A stretch of 13,840 nucleotides of DNA from Chloroflexi bacterium UBA6077 (GCA_002436065.1 DIXP01000030.1:1-13840); one strand, 5' to 3'. Shown: positions 1-7,664, counted from the stretch's first letter. Made by a program: numbers and translations. Notes: generated from the letters alone by a model not told the origin.

Positions 1-151
1 CGCGGGCAGGAGCTTCGCCCTCCTCGGGCTACTGTCAGGTTTATTTGTTAGCGACCATCCGGGTCCTTGAGCGTCTCAGCCTGGTTCGTTTACGGCCAGG
101 CGTCGAGACCAGCGACGTCCCTGTATTGTGGCAGACGCCTCTGTGATTGCC

Positions 152-186
152 GACGGCTGAGAGCTGACGGCTGATAGCTGACCGCT
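152..186. repeat. 14-bp tandem repeat, 2.5 copies
   Basis: The unit GACGGCTGAnAGCT occurs at 152-165 and 166-179, with one base different, and a partial copy GACCGCT follows at 180-186. It lies in the non-coding leader region of the first gene. It looks like a small intergenic simple repeat; no function is visible. Confidence 0.8.
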
Positions 187-194
187 CTCAATGC

Positions 195-223
195 TTGCAT
201 CCCTAACTGTTTCCTGCTTTAAT
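195..223 (+). promoter_or_regulatory. candidate promoter of the YgjP-like gene
   Basis: TTGCAT at 195-200 is separated by 17 bases from TTTAAT at 218-223. The -10 matches the sigma-70 consensus at 5 of 6 positions and is preceded by TG plus one base, an extended -10 arrangement. The -35 matches at only 3 of 6. The predicted start would leave a leader of about 30 bases before the ATG at 263. Confidence 0.35.
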
Positions 224-262
224 TGCCCGCAATATCCAAGAAGCCTCGACGATTAGTGTCCC

Positions 263-784
263 ATGCCTGACGATCCCTGGAAGGTCCATCTGATCCGCAG
301 CCCTCGGCGGACCCAGACCTACAGCGCTCGCCTCGTCGGCGACGTGCTGGAGGTGCGAGTCCCCGCAGGGCTTGGTTTGGATAGGGAACGGCAGATCATC
401 GACCAGTTGGTGGCAAAGCTGCGGGCCAGGGTTGCACGGTCCCAGCGGCTGGGGGACGCCGACCTGATGAAGCGGGCACAGGGGCTGAATCTTCGGTACT
501 TCGACGGCAAGCTGCGGATCAACTCCGTTCGCTTCGTGACCAACCAGCACTCGCGATTTGGTAGCTGCACCTCTGGGACGGCCGACATCCGGCTGTCGGA
601 TCGCCTGATCAGGATGCCTCTCTGGGTGCAGGATTACGTCCTGGTCCATGAGCTGGCTCATCTGGCAGAGCCCAACCACTCGCCCAGATTCTGGGAAATG
701 GTACACCGCTACAAACTGGCTGAGCGGGCCATTGGCTACCTCATGGCAAGTGGAATGAACGAGGGGATTGAAGCCCCCGATTGA
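263..784 (+). CDS. YgjP-like zinc metallopeptidase (M48-related, WSS/SprT-like)
   Basis: This 173-residue protein carries the hallmark of the YgjP-like metallopeptidase family (DUF45). A segment RFGSCTSG (residues 98-105) precedes the zinc site HELAH at 129-133, and NHSPRFW (138-144) supplies the likely third histidine, H139. H129 and H133 should bind zinc and E130 should be the catalytic base. There is no signal peptide or membrane segment, so it is predicted to be cytoplasmic. Known relatives are about 170-240 residues, so this one is full length though short. The ATG at 263 has no clear Shine-Dalgarno; it was chosen because the protein begins normally there and a plausible promoter lies about 40 bases upstream. 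The physiological substrate of the family is poorly known. The aminotransferase follows after 85 bases on the same strand, so co-transcription is possible but not shown. Confidence 0.88.
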   Translation: MPDDPWKVHLIRSPRRTQTYSARLVGDVLEVRVPAGLGLDRERQIIDQLVAKLRARVARSQRLGDADLMKRAQGLNLRYFDGKLRINSVRFVTNQHSRFGSCTSGTADIRLSDRLIRMPLWVQDYVLVHELAHLAEPNHSPRFWEMVHRYKLAERAIGYLMASGMNEGIEAPD

Positions 785-869
785 TCGCGTCCCCGTACCA
801 GCCTCGCCGGTGGTGGGACGAGCGGCTGCACGAAGCCGGCGCTTTCATGTAGAAGGAAGAGAGGTGGAG

Positions 870-2174
870 ATGGCAACGTTGGAGACCAACAAACCGAGCC
901 CGGCTCACGGCCAACTGCTGGAGAAGGCAAGGCAATTCCTACCCGGGGGCACCCTGGGGATGTTCGGCCTGCCTGCCGAACTCACCTTCGTTCCCGCCTA
1001 TGGACGTGGCTGCAAGCTGTACGACGTGGACGGGAACGAGTACATCGACTACCTGTTGGGGTCGGGCCCCCTGATCCTGGGGCACGCCCATCCCGCCGTG
1101 GTGGAGGCCGTGAAGAGGCAGGCCGAGAAGGCCAGCACCTTCTACTTCGTCAACGAGCCTGCCATCGAACTTGCGGAGTTGATCGTATCCGCTGTGCCCT
1201 GCGCCGAGAAGGTCCGCTTTTGCAGCTCCGGCAACGAGGCCACGTTCTTCGCGATGAGGCTGGCCCGCGCCTTCACCCGTAGGGAAAAGGTGCTGAAGTT
1301 CGAGGGCGGCTTCCACGGTGTGCACGACTATGCCATCCTGAGCATGGGCTCAGTCGCCCCCTACTCCCCCGTGCCGAGGGTGGAGTCGGCGGGTATTCCT
1401 GCTGGAGCCTCCGACACGGTGATGATCGCGCCCTTCAACGATGTCGAGACCACCACGGCGTTGATCGAGGAGAACCACGGGGAGTTGGCGGCGGTGATCG
1501 TGGAGCCCTTCCAGCGCTCCTACCCGCCCAAGCCGGGCTTCCTAGCCTTCCTACGGGAGATCACCTCCAAATACGGCATCAAGCTGATCTTCGACGAGGT
1601 GGTGACCGGCTTCCGCTTCTCCTGGGGGGGGGCGCAAGGGCACTACGGCGTTACGCCGGACCTGTCCACCTTCGGCAAGATCGTCGGAGGCGGATACCCG
1701 CTGGCCGTGGTAGCGGGGAAGGCCGATGTGATGGATCTGTGCGACAACGGCCGGAAGGGGCAGCCGGATTACACCTATCTGACGGGTACGCTCAGCGGTA
1801 ACCCAGTGGCCGCGGTGGCGGGTCTGGCGACCCTGAAGGAGCTGAAGGGGAAGAACCTCTACCCGCGCATCCACGAGCTGACCAATCGCATGCGGGATGG
1901 GCTGAAGCAGATGTTTGCCGAGGCCGGCGTGGTGGCCCAGGTCACCGGTGAGGGTGGCGTGCTGCAGGTGGTGTTCACCGATCGGGAGATCGTGAACTAC
2001 CAGGATATCCTGAGTGGAGACAAGGCGAAGGCAGTGGCCTTCTACACAACCGCTGCCCGGCAGGGGTTGTTCATGAGCGTGCCCGACAAGATCTACATCT
2101 CCCCCATCCACACCGACGAGGAGATCGAGCAGACGCTGAAGGCGTTCCGCGTCGGCCTCGAGGCGATCTGCTAA
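870..2174 (+). CDS. class III PLP aminotransferase, glutamate-1-semialdehyde aminomutase-like
   Basis: This 434-residue protein is a fold-type I PLP enzyme of aminotransferase class III. The cofactor-binding order is intact: CSSGNEA (118-124) for the phosphate, FEGGFHG (144-150), FDEVVTGFR (241-249) with the aspartate that contacts the PLP ring nitrogen, and FGKIVGGGYP (268-277) with Schiff-base lysine K270. These segments resemble HemL, which makes 5-aminolevulinate for tetrapyrroles, more than ornithine or acetylornithine aminotransferases. No other heme gene is nearby, so the substrate is uncertain and a HemL-like paralogue acting on another amino acid or sugar is equally possible. The ATG at 870 was chosen because GAGAGGTGG lies just upstream and family homology begins about there. 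A longer in-frame start at 768 would overlap the preceding gene and add 34 residues of unrelated sequence. The protein is predicted to be cytoplasmic. Confidence 0.85.
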   Translation: MATLETNKPSPAHGQLLEKARQFLPGGTLGMFGLPAELTFVPAYGRGCKLYDVDGNEYIDYLLGSGPLILGHAHPAVVEAVKRQAEKASTFYFVNEPAIELAELIVSAVPCAEKVRFCSSGNEATFFAMRLARAFTRREKVLKFEGGFHGVHDYAILSMGSVAPYSPVPRVESAGIPAGASDTVMIAPFNDVETTTALIEENHGELAAVIVEPFQRSYPPKPGFLAFLREITSKYGIKLIFDEVVTGFRFSWGGAQGHYGVTPDLSTFGKIVGGGYPLAVVAGKADVMDLCDNGRKGQPDYTYLTGTLSGNPVAAVAGLATLKELKGKNLYPRIHELTNRMRDGLKQMFAEAGVVAQVTGEGGVLQVVFTDREIVNYQDILSGDKAKAVAFYTTAARQGLFMSVPDKIYISPIHTDEEIEQTLKAFRVGLEAIC

Positions 2175-2178
2175 GGCG

Positions 2179-2449
2179 GGACGGACCCCACCCCCCGGCC
2201 CCCTCCCCCACGAGGAGAGGGGGAGAATGGCATTCCCTCTCCCACCGCAGTGGGAGAGGGTCAGGGTGAGGGTCTTCTCCTTCTCCCTGAGGGTGAGGCG
2301 TGACGCGAGTTGACGCAGCGTCACGGGGTGAGAGGCTCGTTTGGTTGACTCCTGAGTCCCCCCTCACCCTGACCCTCTCCCTCAGGGAGAGGGGATTGGC
2401 CGCTCCCCCTTCCCGCGTCGGGAAGGGGGCAGGGGGGTTAGGTCCGTCC
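2179..2449. repeat. 270-bp nested palindromic element (MITE- or REP-like)
   Basis: This non-coding element fills most of the gap between two genes and is palindromic at several levels. Its outer ends, 2179-2207 and 2421-2449, are inverted repeats matching at 25 of 29 positions and begin GGACGGACC. Inside, 2252-2272 and 2361-2381 are a perfect 21-bp inverted repeat. The arms also form local hairpins: 2235-2245 with 2250-2260, 2373-2381 with 2385-2393, and 2405-2415 with 2419-2429. The centre holds CGTGACGC/GCGTCACG (2299-2306 with 2318-2325). No transposase is encoded. It looks like a mobile miniature element or a repeat grown by inversion and duplication; copies elsewhere cannot be assessed from this window. 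Confidence 0.85.
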
Positions 2450-2476
2450 TCCATCCCTACACCTACTCGCCCCAAG

Positions 2477-2509
2477 TTGGTAACATCTTCTCTCTCTTTG
2501 CGTTATACT
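2477..2509 (+). promoter_or_regulatory. weak candidate promoter of the GH5-like gene
   Basis: TATACT at 2504-2509 matches a sigma-70 -10 at 5 of 6 positions. It lies in the only AT-rich stretch between the palindromic element and the gene. The nearest -35-like hexamer, TTGGTA at 2477-2482, is 21 bases away, which is longer than ideal. It would give a leader of about 45 bases. Confidence 0.3.
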
Positions 2510-2561
2510 CAGAGTCATCCACCACCTACTTCCCCTCAGGGTCCTACCGGAGGTTTTCCAC

Positions 2562-4811
2562 ATGTCTCGATCTCAGTGGCTGCGGATCTTCATAACCGTC
2601 GCCCTGTTCATGCTGCTGATGCTGTTGGTGGCCACGGCCTATCCGGCCGAGGCCGCACCGGCGAGTGCCTCCCCCTCGATCTCTGCCGAAGGCGACAAGT
2701 TAGTGTTGCCTGGCAAAGACCCTGCCTTCCTGCTGGCGGTCAACTACGAGGGGCCGGCCGACAGGGCCTGGCAGATGTGGGAGGATGGAAAGTTCGACGA
2801 GCGGTTGATCGAAGCCGACCTCCGACGGGCGGGGGATGCCGGTTTCTCCGCAGTGCGCGTCTTCCTCCAGCCCCCGTTGGCCAGTGATGCCCTGGCGAAC
2901 AGGTGGAGCAAACTGGACAAATTCCTCTCCCTGGCCCAGCAGCAGGGCCTCGGGGTGATCCTCTGCCTGTACGACTACGGCGAGAGGGACCTGGGCAAGG
3001 TGGCGGAGGTGAACGGTAGGATCGCGGCTCGATACGCCGGCAACACCACCCTGCTGTCATACGACCTGAAGAACGAGCCCCACTTCAGCGATCTCTCCTC
3101 GGCCATCTATCCGGGCGGCGCCAAGTCGCCCCTCCAGATTGCGGGGGCAGATGTCCAGCTGAAGGGTTACCAGAAGATGCTGGCCGAGGCGGGCGAGTGG
3201 GTGACGGCCCGAAGCTATCTGGTCTCCACCCTGGACTACCTGGATTCCCCTGGGGGACGCAAATGGGATTCCCTCATGAGCGTCCTCAATGCCACCCTCG
3301 CGCTGTGGCTGCAGCCCCAGGTGGATGCCCTGCGGAAGGCCGACAACCGCCACCCCATCACCGTGGCATACAGCGACGTGGTGCTGGCCAGGCTTCCGGC
3401 CAACCGTACCCTGGACTACGTGACCATTCATCGCTATCCCAATGCCAACGCCAAGGCGTTGGAGGGGACGGCCAGGCTGCTGAACAGCATGCGCACCGCC
3501 CTGCCGGGCAAGCCGGTACTGCTGGGGGAGTTCGGTTTCTCCAACGAGGGTATGTCGCCGGAGGAGAGCGCCAACTATGAGATGGCGACCTACATGCTGC
3601 TGCTCTCGGAGGGGCTGGGAGGCGGCGCCAAGTGGATGCTGAACGACTTCCCCAAGGGCTCCAATGCGCGGCAGAACAGCTTTGGGGTGTACCTGGGAGA
3701 TGGGGTGGCCAAGCCGGTGGCCGCGGGGCTGCGGGGTCTGGCCGACTACCTCAGCCGCAGCCAGGGCAATGGAGGGCACATCTACCTGCTGGACAATCCG
3801 TCCCCTGGCTACCGATGGGCCTTCGAGTCGGACGATGCCCTCATAGTCAGCGCGGCCTCCTACCAGGGCTCGCGCCTCAGCTTCAACGCCGAGCGGCTCT
3901 CCCAACTCTTCCTGACCTGGACCGACCCCAAGCTGCTTCGGATCTACTCCACCTCCAGGATGGAATTGGAGTTGGATCCGGCTGCCCTGGTCCACGTTTC
4001 GAGCTTGGGTAGCCCAGGGTCCCTGACAAGGTTGGAGGGGGATGCCAGGATACCTGTTTCGTTCAGCCAGAGCGGCTCCAGGGTGAAGATGTCGCTGGAG
4101 GCCGGGCGGTGGTACGAACTCGATCTGGCCCGCTCCAAGGTCGAGACTCCCGCGTCGCGCCCCCTCGACTACGAGATCCCCAATGGCCACTTCTATACCC
4201 AGGCCAATGGCCGGCCTCTGGGGGCGAGTGCCACCGGCTTCGCCGTCACCGACGAGGGAGGGGTCCGCTTCTGGACGGAGTTCCAGAGGCTGGGAGGTGT
4301 GACCTTCCTGGGCTATCCCGTCACCCATCGTTTCGTCCTGGACGGCTTCGTAACCCAGGCATTCCAGAAAGGCGTGCTCCAGTGGCGTCCCGAGACGAAG
4401 ATGGCCTACTTCCTGAACACCTTCGACCTGCTTCACGACCAGGGGATGGACGAGTGGCTGCAGGACTACCGCCAGACTCCCAAGCCGTTCGATCCCAAGC
4501 CCGACACGGGCCTGTCCTGGGAAAAGGTGGCGGCACGCCACCTGGCCTTTCTGGATACCAACCCCGCCATCAAGGCTCGGTTCCTCTCCAACCCCCACTG
4601 GCTAGAGCAGTATGGCCTGCCGGTGGCCCACGCCGACATGGGCACCAGCTTCGTGATCCGGGCCCAGCGGGCGGTGTTCCAGTACTGGAAGGAGGACGTC
4701 CCCTGGGCCAAGAAGGGCGAGGTGACGGTGGCCAACGGTGGTGACCTGGCGAAGGAAGCCTACCTCTGGCCCTCCGAGGCGATCAACGCCGGGGCGCCGC
4801 CGAGCCGGTAG
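2562..4811 (+). CDS. secreted GH5-like glycoside hydrolase with C-terminal repeat modules
   Basis: This 749-residue protein starts with a signal peptide: a hydrophobic core at about 9-26 and a probable cleavage after AEA near residue 31. Residues about 50-400 form a cellulase-type (GH5, clan GH-A) barrel. The expected acid/base glutamate is E172 in KNEPH, the nucleophile is E323 in LLGEFGF, and an active-site histidine fits H290 in TIHRYP. A beta-rich region follows (about 400-540). The C-terminus carries two related modules with a G(Y/L)P turn, a short loop and an AFQ/VFQ strand, at about 567-620 and 685-730, perhaps for wall or carbohydrate binding. The start is firm: GGAGG at 2549-2553 lies eight bases before the ATG. 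The likely role is cleavage of beta-linked glycans outside the cell, but the exact substrate cannot be told. A 513-codon open frame on the opposite strand is a coding shadow. Confidence 0.8.
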   Translation: MSRSQWLRIFITVALFMLLMLLVATAYPAEAAPASASPSISAEGDKLVLPGKDPAFLLAVNYEGPADRAWQMWEDGKFDERLIEADLRRAGDAGFSAVRVFLQPPLASDALANRWSKLDKFLSLAQQQGLGVILCLYDYGERDLGKVAEVNGRIAARYAGNTTLLSYDLKNEPHFSDLSSAIYPGGAKSPLQIAGADVQLKGYQKMLAEAGEWVTARSYLVSTLDYLDSPGGRKWDSLMSVLNATLALWLQPQVDALRKADNRHPITVAYSDVVLARLPANRTLDYVTIHRYPNANAKALEGTARLLNSMRTALPGKPVLLGEFGFSNEGMSPEESANYEMATYMLLLSEGLGGGAKWMLNDFPKGSNARQNSFGVYLGDGVAKPVAAGLRGLADYLSRSQGNGGHIYLLDNPSPGYRWAFESDDALIVSAASYQGSRLSFNAERLSQLFLTWTDPKLLRIYSTSRMELELDPAALVHVSSLGSPGSLTRLEGDARIPVSFSQSGSRVKMSLEAGRWYELDLARSKVETPASRPLDYEIPNGHFYTQANGRPLGASATGFAVTDEGGVRFWTEFQRLGGVTFLGYPVTHRFVLDGFVTQAFQKGVLQWRPETKMAYFLNTFDLLHDQGMDEWLQDYRQTPKPFDPKPDTGLSWEKVAARHLAFLDTNPAIKARFLSNPHWLEQYGLPVAHADMGTSFVIRAQRAVFQYWKEDVPWAKKGEVTVANGGDLAKEAYLWPSEAINAGAPPSR

Positions 4812-4825
4812 CGGTTCGCCATATT

Positions 4826-4847
4826 GGCTTCGACGGGCGGCGAAGCC
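4826..4847 (+). terminator. possible transcription terminator hairpin
   Basis: GGCTTCG (4826-4832) and CGAAGCC (4841-4847) form a perfect 7-bp stem with an 8-base loop, 14 bases after the stop codon of the GH5-like gene. No T-run follows, so it is not a classical intrinsic terminator. Confidence 0.35.
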
Positions 4848-4856
4848 GGCAAACGA

Positions 4857-4978
4857 TGTAGCCGCAACCTTCAGGTTGCGCGTAGCTCGTTGGGATAGGG
4901 GCTGCACCACCAACTAGTACGCGCAAGCTAAAGCATGCGGCTACATTAGGTAAGCGCCGGCTAGAGCATGCGGTTACA
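4857..4978. repeat. REP-like cluster of three 26-bp units
   Basis: Three related 26-base units lie in 122 bases. The first (4857-4882) is inverted relative to the second (4920-4945), and the reverse complement of the second matches it at 22 of 26 positions. The third (4953-4978) is a degenerate direct copy of the second and shares AGCATGCGG with it. The first unit is itself a short hairpin (CGCAACCT/AGGTTGCG). The cluster lies between two exported-protein genes. It resembles bacterial REP repeats; transcript stabilisation or termination is possible but not shown. Confidence 0.75.
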
Positions 4979-5037
4979 GCGGCGTGGGCGGCTCGCCCGC
5001 AATGGCGGACCAGTCAGGCAAGGATGGGGGATACGGG

Positions 5038-6480
5038 ATGGTGAACCGGCTTCGCTTGGCTGTTGCCCCCGGTATCTGGGGAACAAAACGGGCAACGTTG
5101 AAGCCCTTGGCGCTGCTCCTACTAGCGGTCGCCCTGCTGGTTCTGGGGAGCGGCTGCCGGGCGCCTTTCCCGATCGAGGAGCGGGCCAAGGCGGCCTGGA
5201 CGGCCACGGCTATGGCCGCGCCGCCCACCGCTACCGCGACTCCTTCCCCCACAGCGACGCCCAGGGCCACTCCAACCCCACTGCGTACCCCTGGTGCCAC
5301 GCTCTTCCCCGCTACCGACCTGGACCAGATCGCATCCAGGGTAGCCGCCCTCAGGGGGCTACCCCTTAAGTCCAGGGTTCCAATGGGCACCCTCACTCGG
5401 GACGAACTGCGAAGCTACCTGACCAGTAGCTACGAGAAGGAGAATGCCAGGGAGATCCTGGAGAAGGACAAGGCTGTCCTCGTGCTTCTCGACCTCATGA
5501 AGGAATCCGACGACCTGTACGACCTATCCATCGGGGCTCTCACCGAGCAGATCTTCGGCTTCTACGACTTCGAGACTCGGGAGATGAAGCTGATAGGGGC
5601 AGGCCAGAAGCTCACCCCACGGGAAGAGCTGTCGCTGGTGCACGAGTACGTCCATGCCCTTCAGGACCAGCACTTCAACCTGGGTGGCCGACTGAAGGAG
5701 GCGAAGGGGAACGGTGAGAGGTCGTTGACGCTGCGTTCCCTGAGCGAGGGCGACGCCACCCTTTTCATGGGACTGTATGGCCAGAAGTACATGACTCCCG
5801 AGCAGAGGAATGCGGCGACCAACGGCGACCAGGCTGGGGTCCCGAGCCAGCAGGGGATGCAGTCGGCGCCGCCGGTGTTGGAGTGGCAGCTGCTGTTTCC
5901 CTACCTGCGGGGGATGGCATTCACGATGTCCCTCTATAAGAAGGACGGAGTGGTGGAGATTCAGCGGGCGTTCGCCAATCCGCCCACCACCTCGGAGCAG
6001 ATCCTACATGTACAGAAGTATTGGGCGAACGAGGGGCCGCAGACCGTGGATCCCCCCGACCTTGCTCCGGTTCTGGGGGAAGGCTGGTCGAAGTGGCACG
6101 AGGACTCCATGGGCGAGTTTGGTCTGTGGTGCTACCTGCGGGGGGGGCTATCCGACGAGCTGTCCTTCAAGGCCAGCGATGGTTGGGGCGGGGATCGCCT
6201 GGCCCTGTACAGAAACGCCGAGGGCAAGCATGCGCTCGTCCTGGCTACTAGCTGGGACGCCCCTCAGGAGGCTGAGCAGTTCTTTGCCGCCTTGGGCGAG
6301 CTCTACAAGGCTAAGAAGAGTGTGAACGCGACCTCTCAGGATGGCCAGAGGTTCACCTGGCTGGGTTCCGGCCGGAGCGGCTACGTGGGGATGAGGGAGA
6401 AGCAGGTGGTGGTGGTCATCTCTCCCGACGACGGGGCTACCAGCAAGATGGTCGGAGGCATTACCCCACTCCTCAGGTGA
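5038..6480 (+). CDS. lipoprotein with HExxH...EGDA gluzincin-type zinc site
   Basis: From the ATG at 5038 the product is 480 residues. A basic N-terminus and a hydrophobic run (22-36) lead to lipobox LGSGC with C40, so it is predicted to be exported and lipid-anchored. A low-complexity Ala/Thr/Pro linker (about 59-88) then spaces the domain from the membrane. The globular part has HEYVHALQDQ (202-211), with H202 and H206 as zinc ligands and E203 as catalytic base, and EGDAT (237-241), where E237 fits the third ligand of a gluzincin. An active metalloprotease is therefore likely, but I do not recognise a characterised family. A GTG at 4984 and an ATG at 5002 are in-frame alternatives, and no start has a strong Shine-Dalgarno; 5038 gives the most normal lipoprotein signal peptide. 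It follows the GH5-like gene on the same strand, separated by repeats. Confidence 0.78.
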   Translation: MVNRLRLAVAPGIWGTKRATLKPLALLLLAVALLVLGSGCRAPFPIEERAKAAWTATAMAAPPTATATPSPTATPRATPTPLRTPGATLFPATDLDQIASRVAALRGLPLKSRVPMGTLTRDELRSYLTSSYEKENAREILEKDKAVLVLLDLMKESDDLYDLSIGALTEQIFGFYDFETREMKLIGAGQKLTPREELSLVHEYVHALQDQHFNLGGRLKEAKGNGERSLTLRSLSEGDATLFMGLYGQKYMTPEQRNAATNGDQAGVPSQQGMQSAPPVLEWQLLFPYLRGMAFTMSLYKKDGVVEIQRAFANPPTTSEQILHVQKYWANEGPQTVDPPDLAPVLGEGWSKWHEDSMGEFGLWCYLRGGLSDELSFKASDGWGGDRLALYRNAEGKHALVLATSWDAPQEAEQFFAALGELYKAKKSVNATSQDGQRFTWLGSGRSGYVGMREKQVVVVISPDDGATSKMVGGITPLLR

Positions 6481-6483
6481 CAG

Positions 6484-6523
6484 GCTCTCGGGTCAGGGTT
6501 TGCTCCAGGCCCGACCCGAGAGC
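6484..6523. terminator. inverted repeat between convergent genes, possible bidirectional terminator
   Basis: GCTCTCGGGTC (6484-6494) and GACCCGAGAGC (6513-6523) are a perfect 11-bp inverted repeat with an 18-base spacer. It starts four bases after the lipoprotein stop codon and covers the last codons of the converging transporter gene. The position suits a terminator serving both directions, though neither side has a T-run. Confidence 0.5.
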
Positions 6524-7467
6524 AGCTTCGAGCGGCCTTTGAGGCGGACGAGCCAGGCGGCCGATTGGCTTTGGAGCGGGATGCCGAGGGTCACCATCAG
6601 CGCCGCGTTGGGTCCGAATGTCGTGGCCGCCAACCCAATCGAAATCGCCAGGCTCCGAAGCGCCACGCTGAACACCAGGGCGTAGCTGTCCCCCACATCG
6701 AAGAACTTCCACCCAACCGCGAAAGCCAACAGGTATGTGAAGCCGTAGAAGGCGATCTGCACCAGCAGCGCTATCGCCAGCAGGTCCGGTTGCGCGAGGA
6801 TTCGCTGGGCGTTGGTGCTCACGGCGGTGAAGATTAGGAACAGCATCCCGCAGGAGGAGATGCCCGGAAAGTAGGTGGCGAACCGCTCCTGGATCTCCTG
6901 CGGGGTGTACCTCTTCCGCAGCAGGGAGTAGGTGGTCGTTCCCAGCACCATGGGCACCAACACCACCGTGGCGATGCTCTGCAGGGTGGCCCCAACGTCC
7001 ACAGGGACATACTGCCCCACCAGCAGCAGCAGGTACCAGGGGGCGAGAAGCGCCCCTGCCACCAGGCCGGCCACGGTGAGCTTCACGGCGGCGCGCGTGT
7101 TTCCCCCGGCCAGGGTGGTGAAGGCCACCGTCATGTTGGAGGTGGGGAGTAGCGACATGATGGCCAGGCCCGCGAACAGCTCGGGGTCGCGCAGCAGGAA
7201 GCCGGTGCCCAGCAGGTAGGCGGCCAGCGGGACGAGGGTGTAGTTGAGGGCGAGGGAGGTGAATACCAACCGGCTCTGGGATAGGCTGAGCATGTCGCTG
7301 AGCTTGAAGCCGATCATGTTGGGGTAGATCATCATGATCGTCACGGGCACCATGTAGCGCTTCAGCTCGCCGGTGTCCATTATCAGTCCGGCGAAGAAGC
7401 CAATGGCCATCGTGATGGGCAGCGCCAGGGCCAGTTGGCGCGCGGGTAGGAGGAGCAACTGCTTCAT
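6493..7467 (-). CDS. BASS-family (bile acid:sodium symporter-like) membrane transporter
   Basis: This 324-residue protein is almost entirely hydrophobic, with about nine or ten predicted membrane helices in two similar halves. LLPTSNMTVAFTTLAGGN (106-123) matches the conserved helix break of the BASS/SBF superfamily, which also includes arsenite exporter Acr3 and organic-anion carriers. The second-half counterpart is near SVALRSLAISIGLA (267-280). Residues 206-250 hold two further helices. The substrate cannot be assigned: there is no arsenate reductase or ArsR gene next door to support arsenic export. The ATG at 7467 was chosen because the first helix begins just after it and AAGG lies four bases upstream. 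An in-frame ATG at 7554 would add 29 polar residues without a Shine-Dalgarno. The gene is divergent from the small protein gene at 7758 and converges on the lipoprotein. Confidence 0.75.
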   Translation of the reverse strand: MKQLLLLPARQLALALPITMAIGFFAGLIMDTGELKRYMVPVTIMMIYPNMIGFKLSDMLSLSQSRLVFTSLALNYTLVPLAAYLLGTGFLLRDPELFAGLAIMSLLPTSNMTVAFTTLAGGNTRAAVKLTVAGLVAGALLAPWYLLLLVGQYVPVDVGATLQSIATVVLVPMVLGTTTYSLLRKRYTPQEIQERFATYFPGISSCGMLFLIFTAVSTNAQRILAQPDLLAIALLVQIAFYGFTYLLAFAVGWKFFDVGDSYALVFSVALRSLAISIGLAATTFGPNAALMVTLGIPLQSQSAAWLVRLKGRSKLLSGRAWSKP

Positions 7468-7595
7468 GACCTTGACCGCTTGGGAAGGATCCGTTGGGTG
7501 AGGGCTGTCTCGCTGACTCACGTCGGCTTTATCGCGACGCAGCGCATGGCGCATGCAGGCGGCGGGCAGGCAAACCGCGACACGATAGCTTGGCG

Positions 7596-7601
7596 ATTAT
7601 A
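7596..7601 (-). promoter_or_regulatory. candidate -10 element for the transporter gene
   Basis: The minus strand reads TATAAT, a perfect sigma-70 -10 hexamer, upstream of the BASS gene. No good -35 is visible at the usual distance (around 7619-7624 is GC-rich). The predicted leader to the ATG at 7467 is about 120 bases. Confidence 0.4.
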
Positions 7602-7664
7602 CAGATTTCGACGAGGAGGCGCCGCCGTGGAAGAGGCGGAGCGGTCCGGCGCCAAAGATGTCTC

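Noticed and set aside
768..869. Longer N-terminus for the aminotransferase
   Set aside because: It overlaps the metallopeptidase gene, lacks a Shine-Dalgarno and adds residues without family similarity; 870 has a good site.
1551..2324. 257-codon open frame on the minus strand
   Set aside because: It runs opposite the aminotransferase and into the palindromic element; its N-terminal part is just translated repeat.
2179..2449. CRISPR array
   Set aside because: The repeats here are inverted and nested, not regularly spaced direct repeats with unique spacers.
2300..2887. 195-codon plus-strand frame starting in the palindrome
   Set aside because: It translates repeat DNA and then the wrong frame of the GH5-like gene.
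3057..4598. 513-codon open frame on the minus strand
   Set aside because: It lies wholly opposite the GH5-like gene, which has a signal peptide, catalytic motifs and a Shine-Dalgarno. The minus frame is rich in Gly, Gln, Val and His without motifs, as expected of a GC-rich shadow.
6493..7467. Arsenite exporter (Acr3) assignment
   Set aside because: The fold family fits, but no arsenic genes are nearby and the sequence alone does not separate Acr3 from other BASS carriers.
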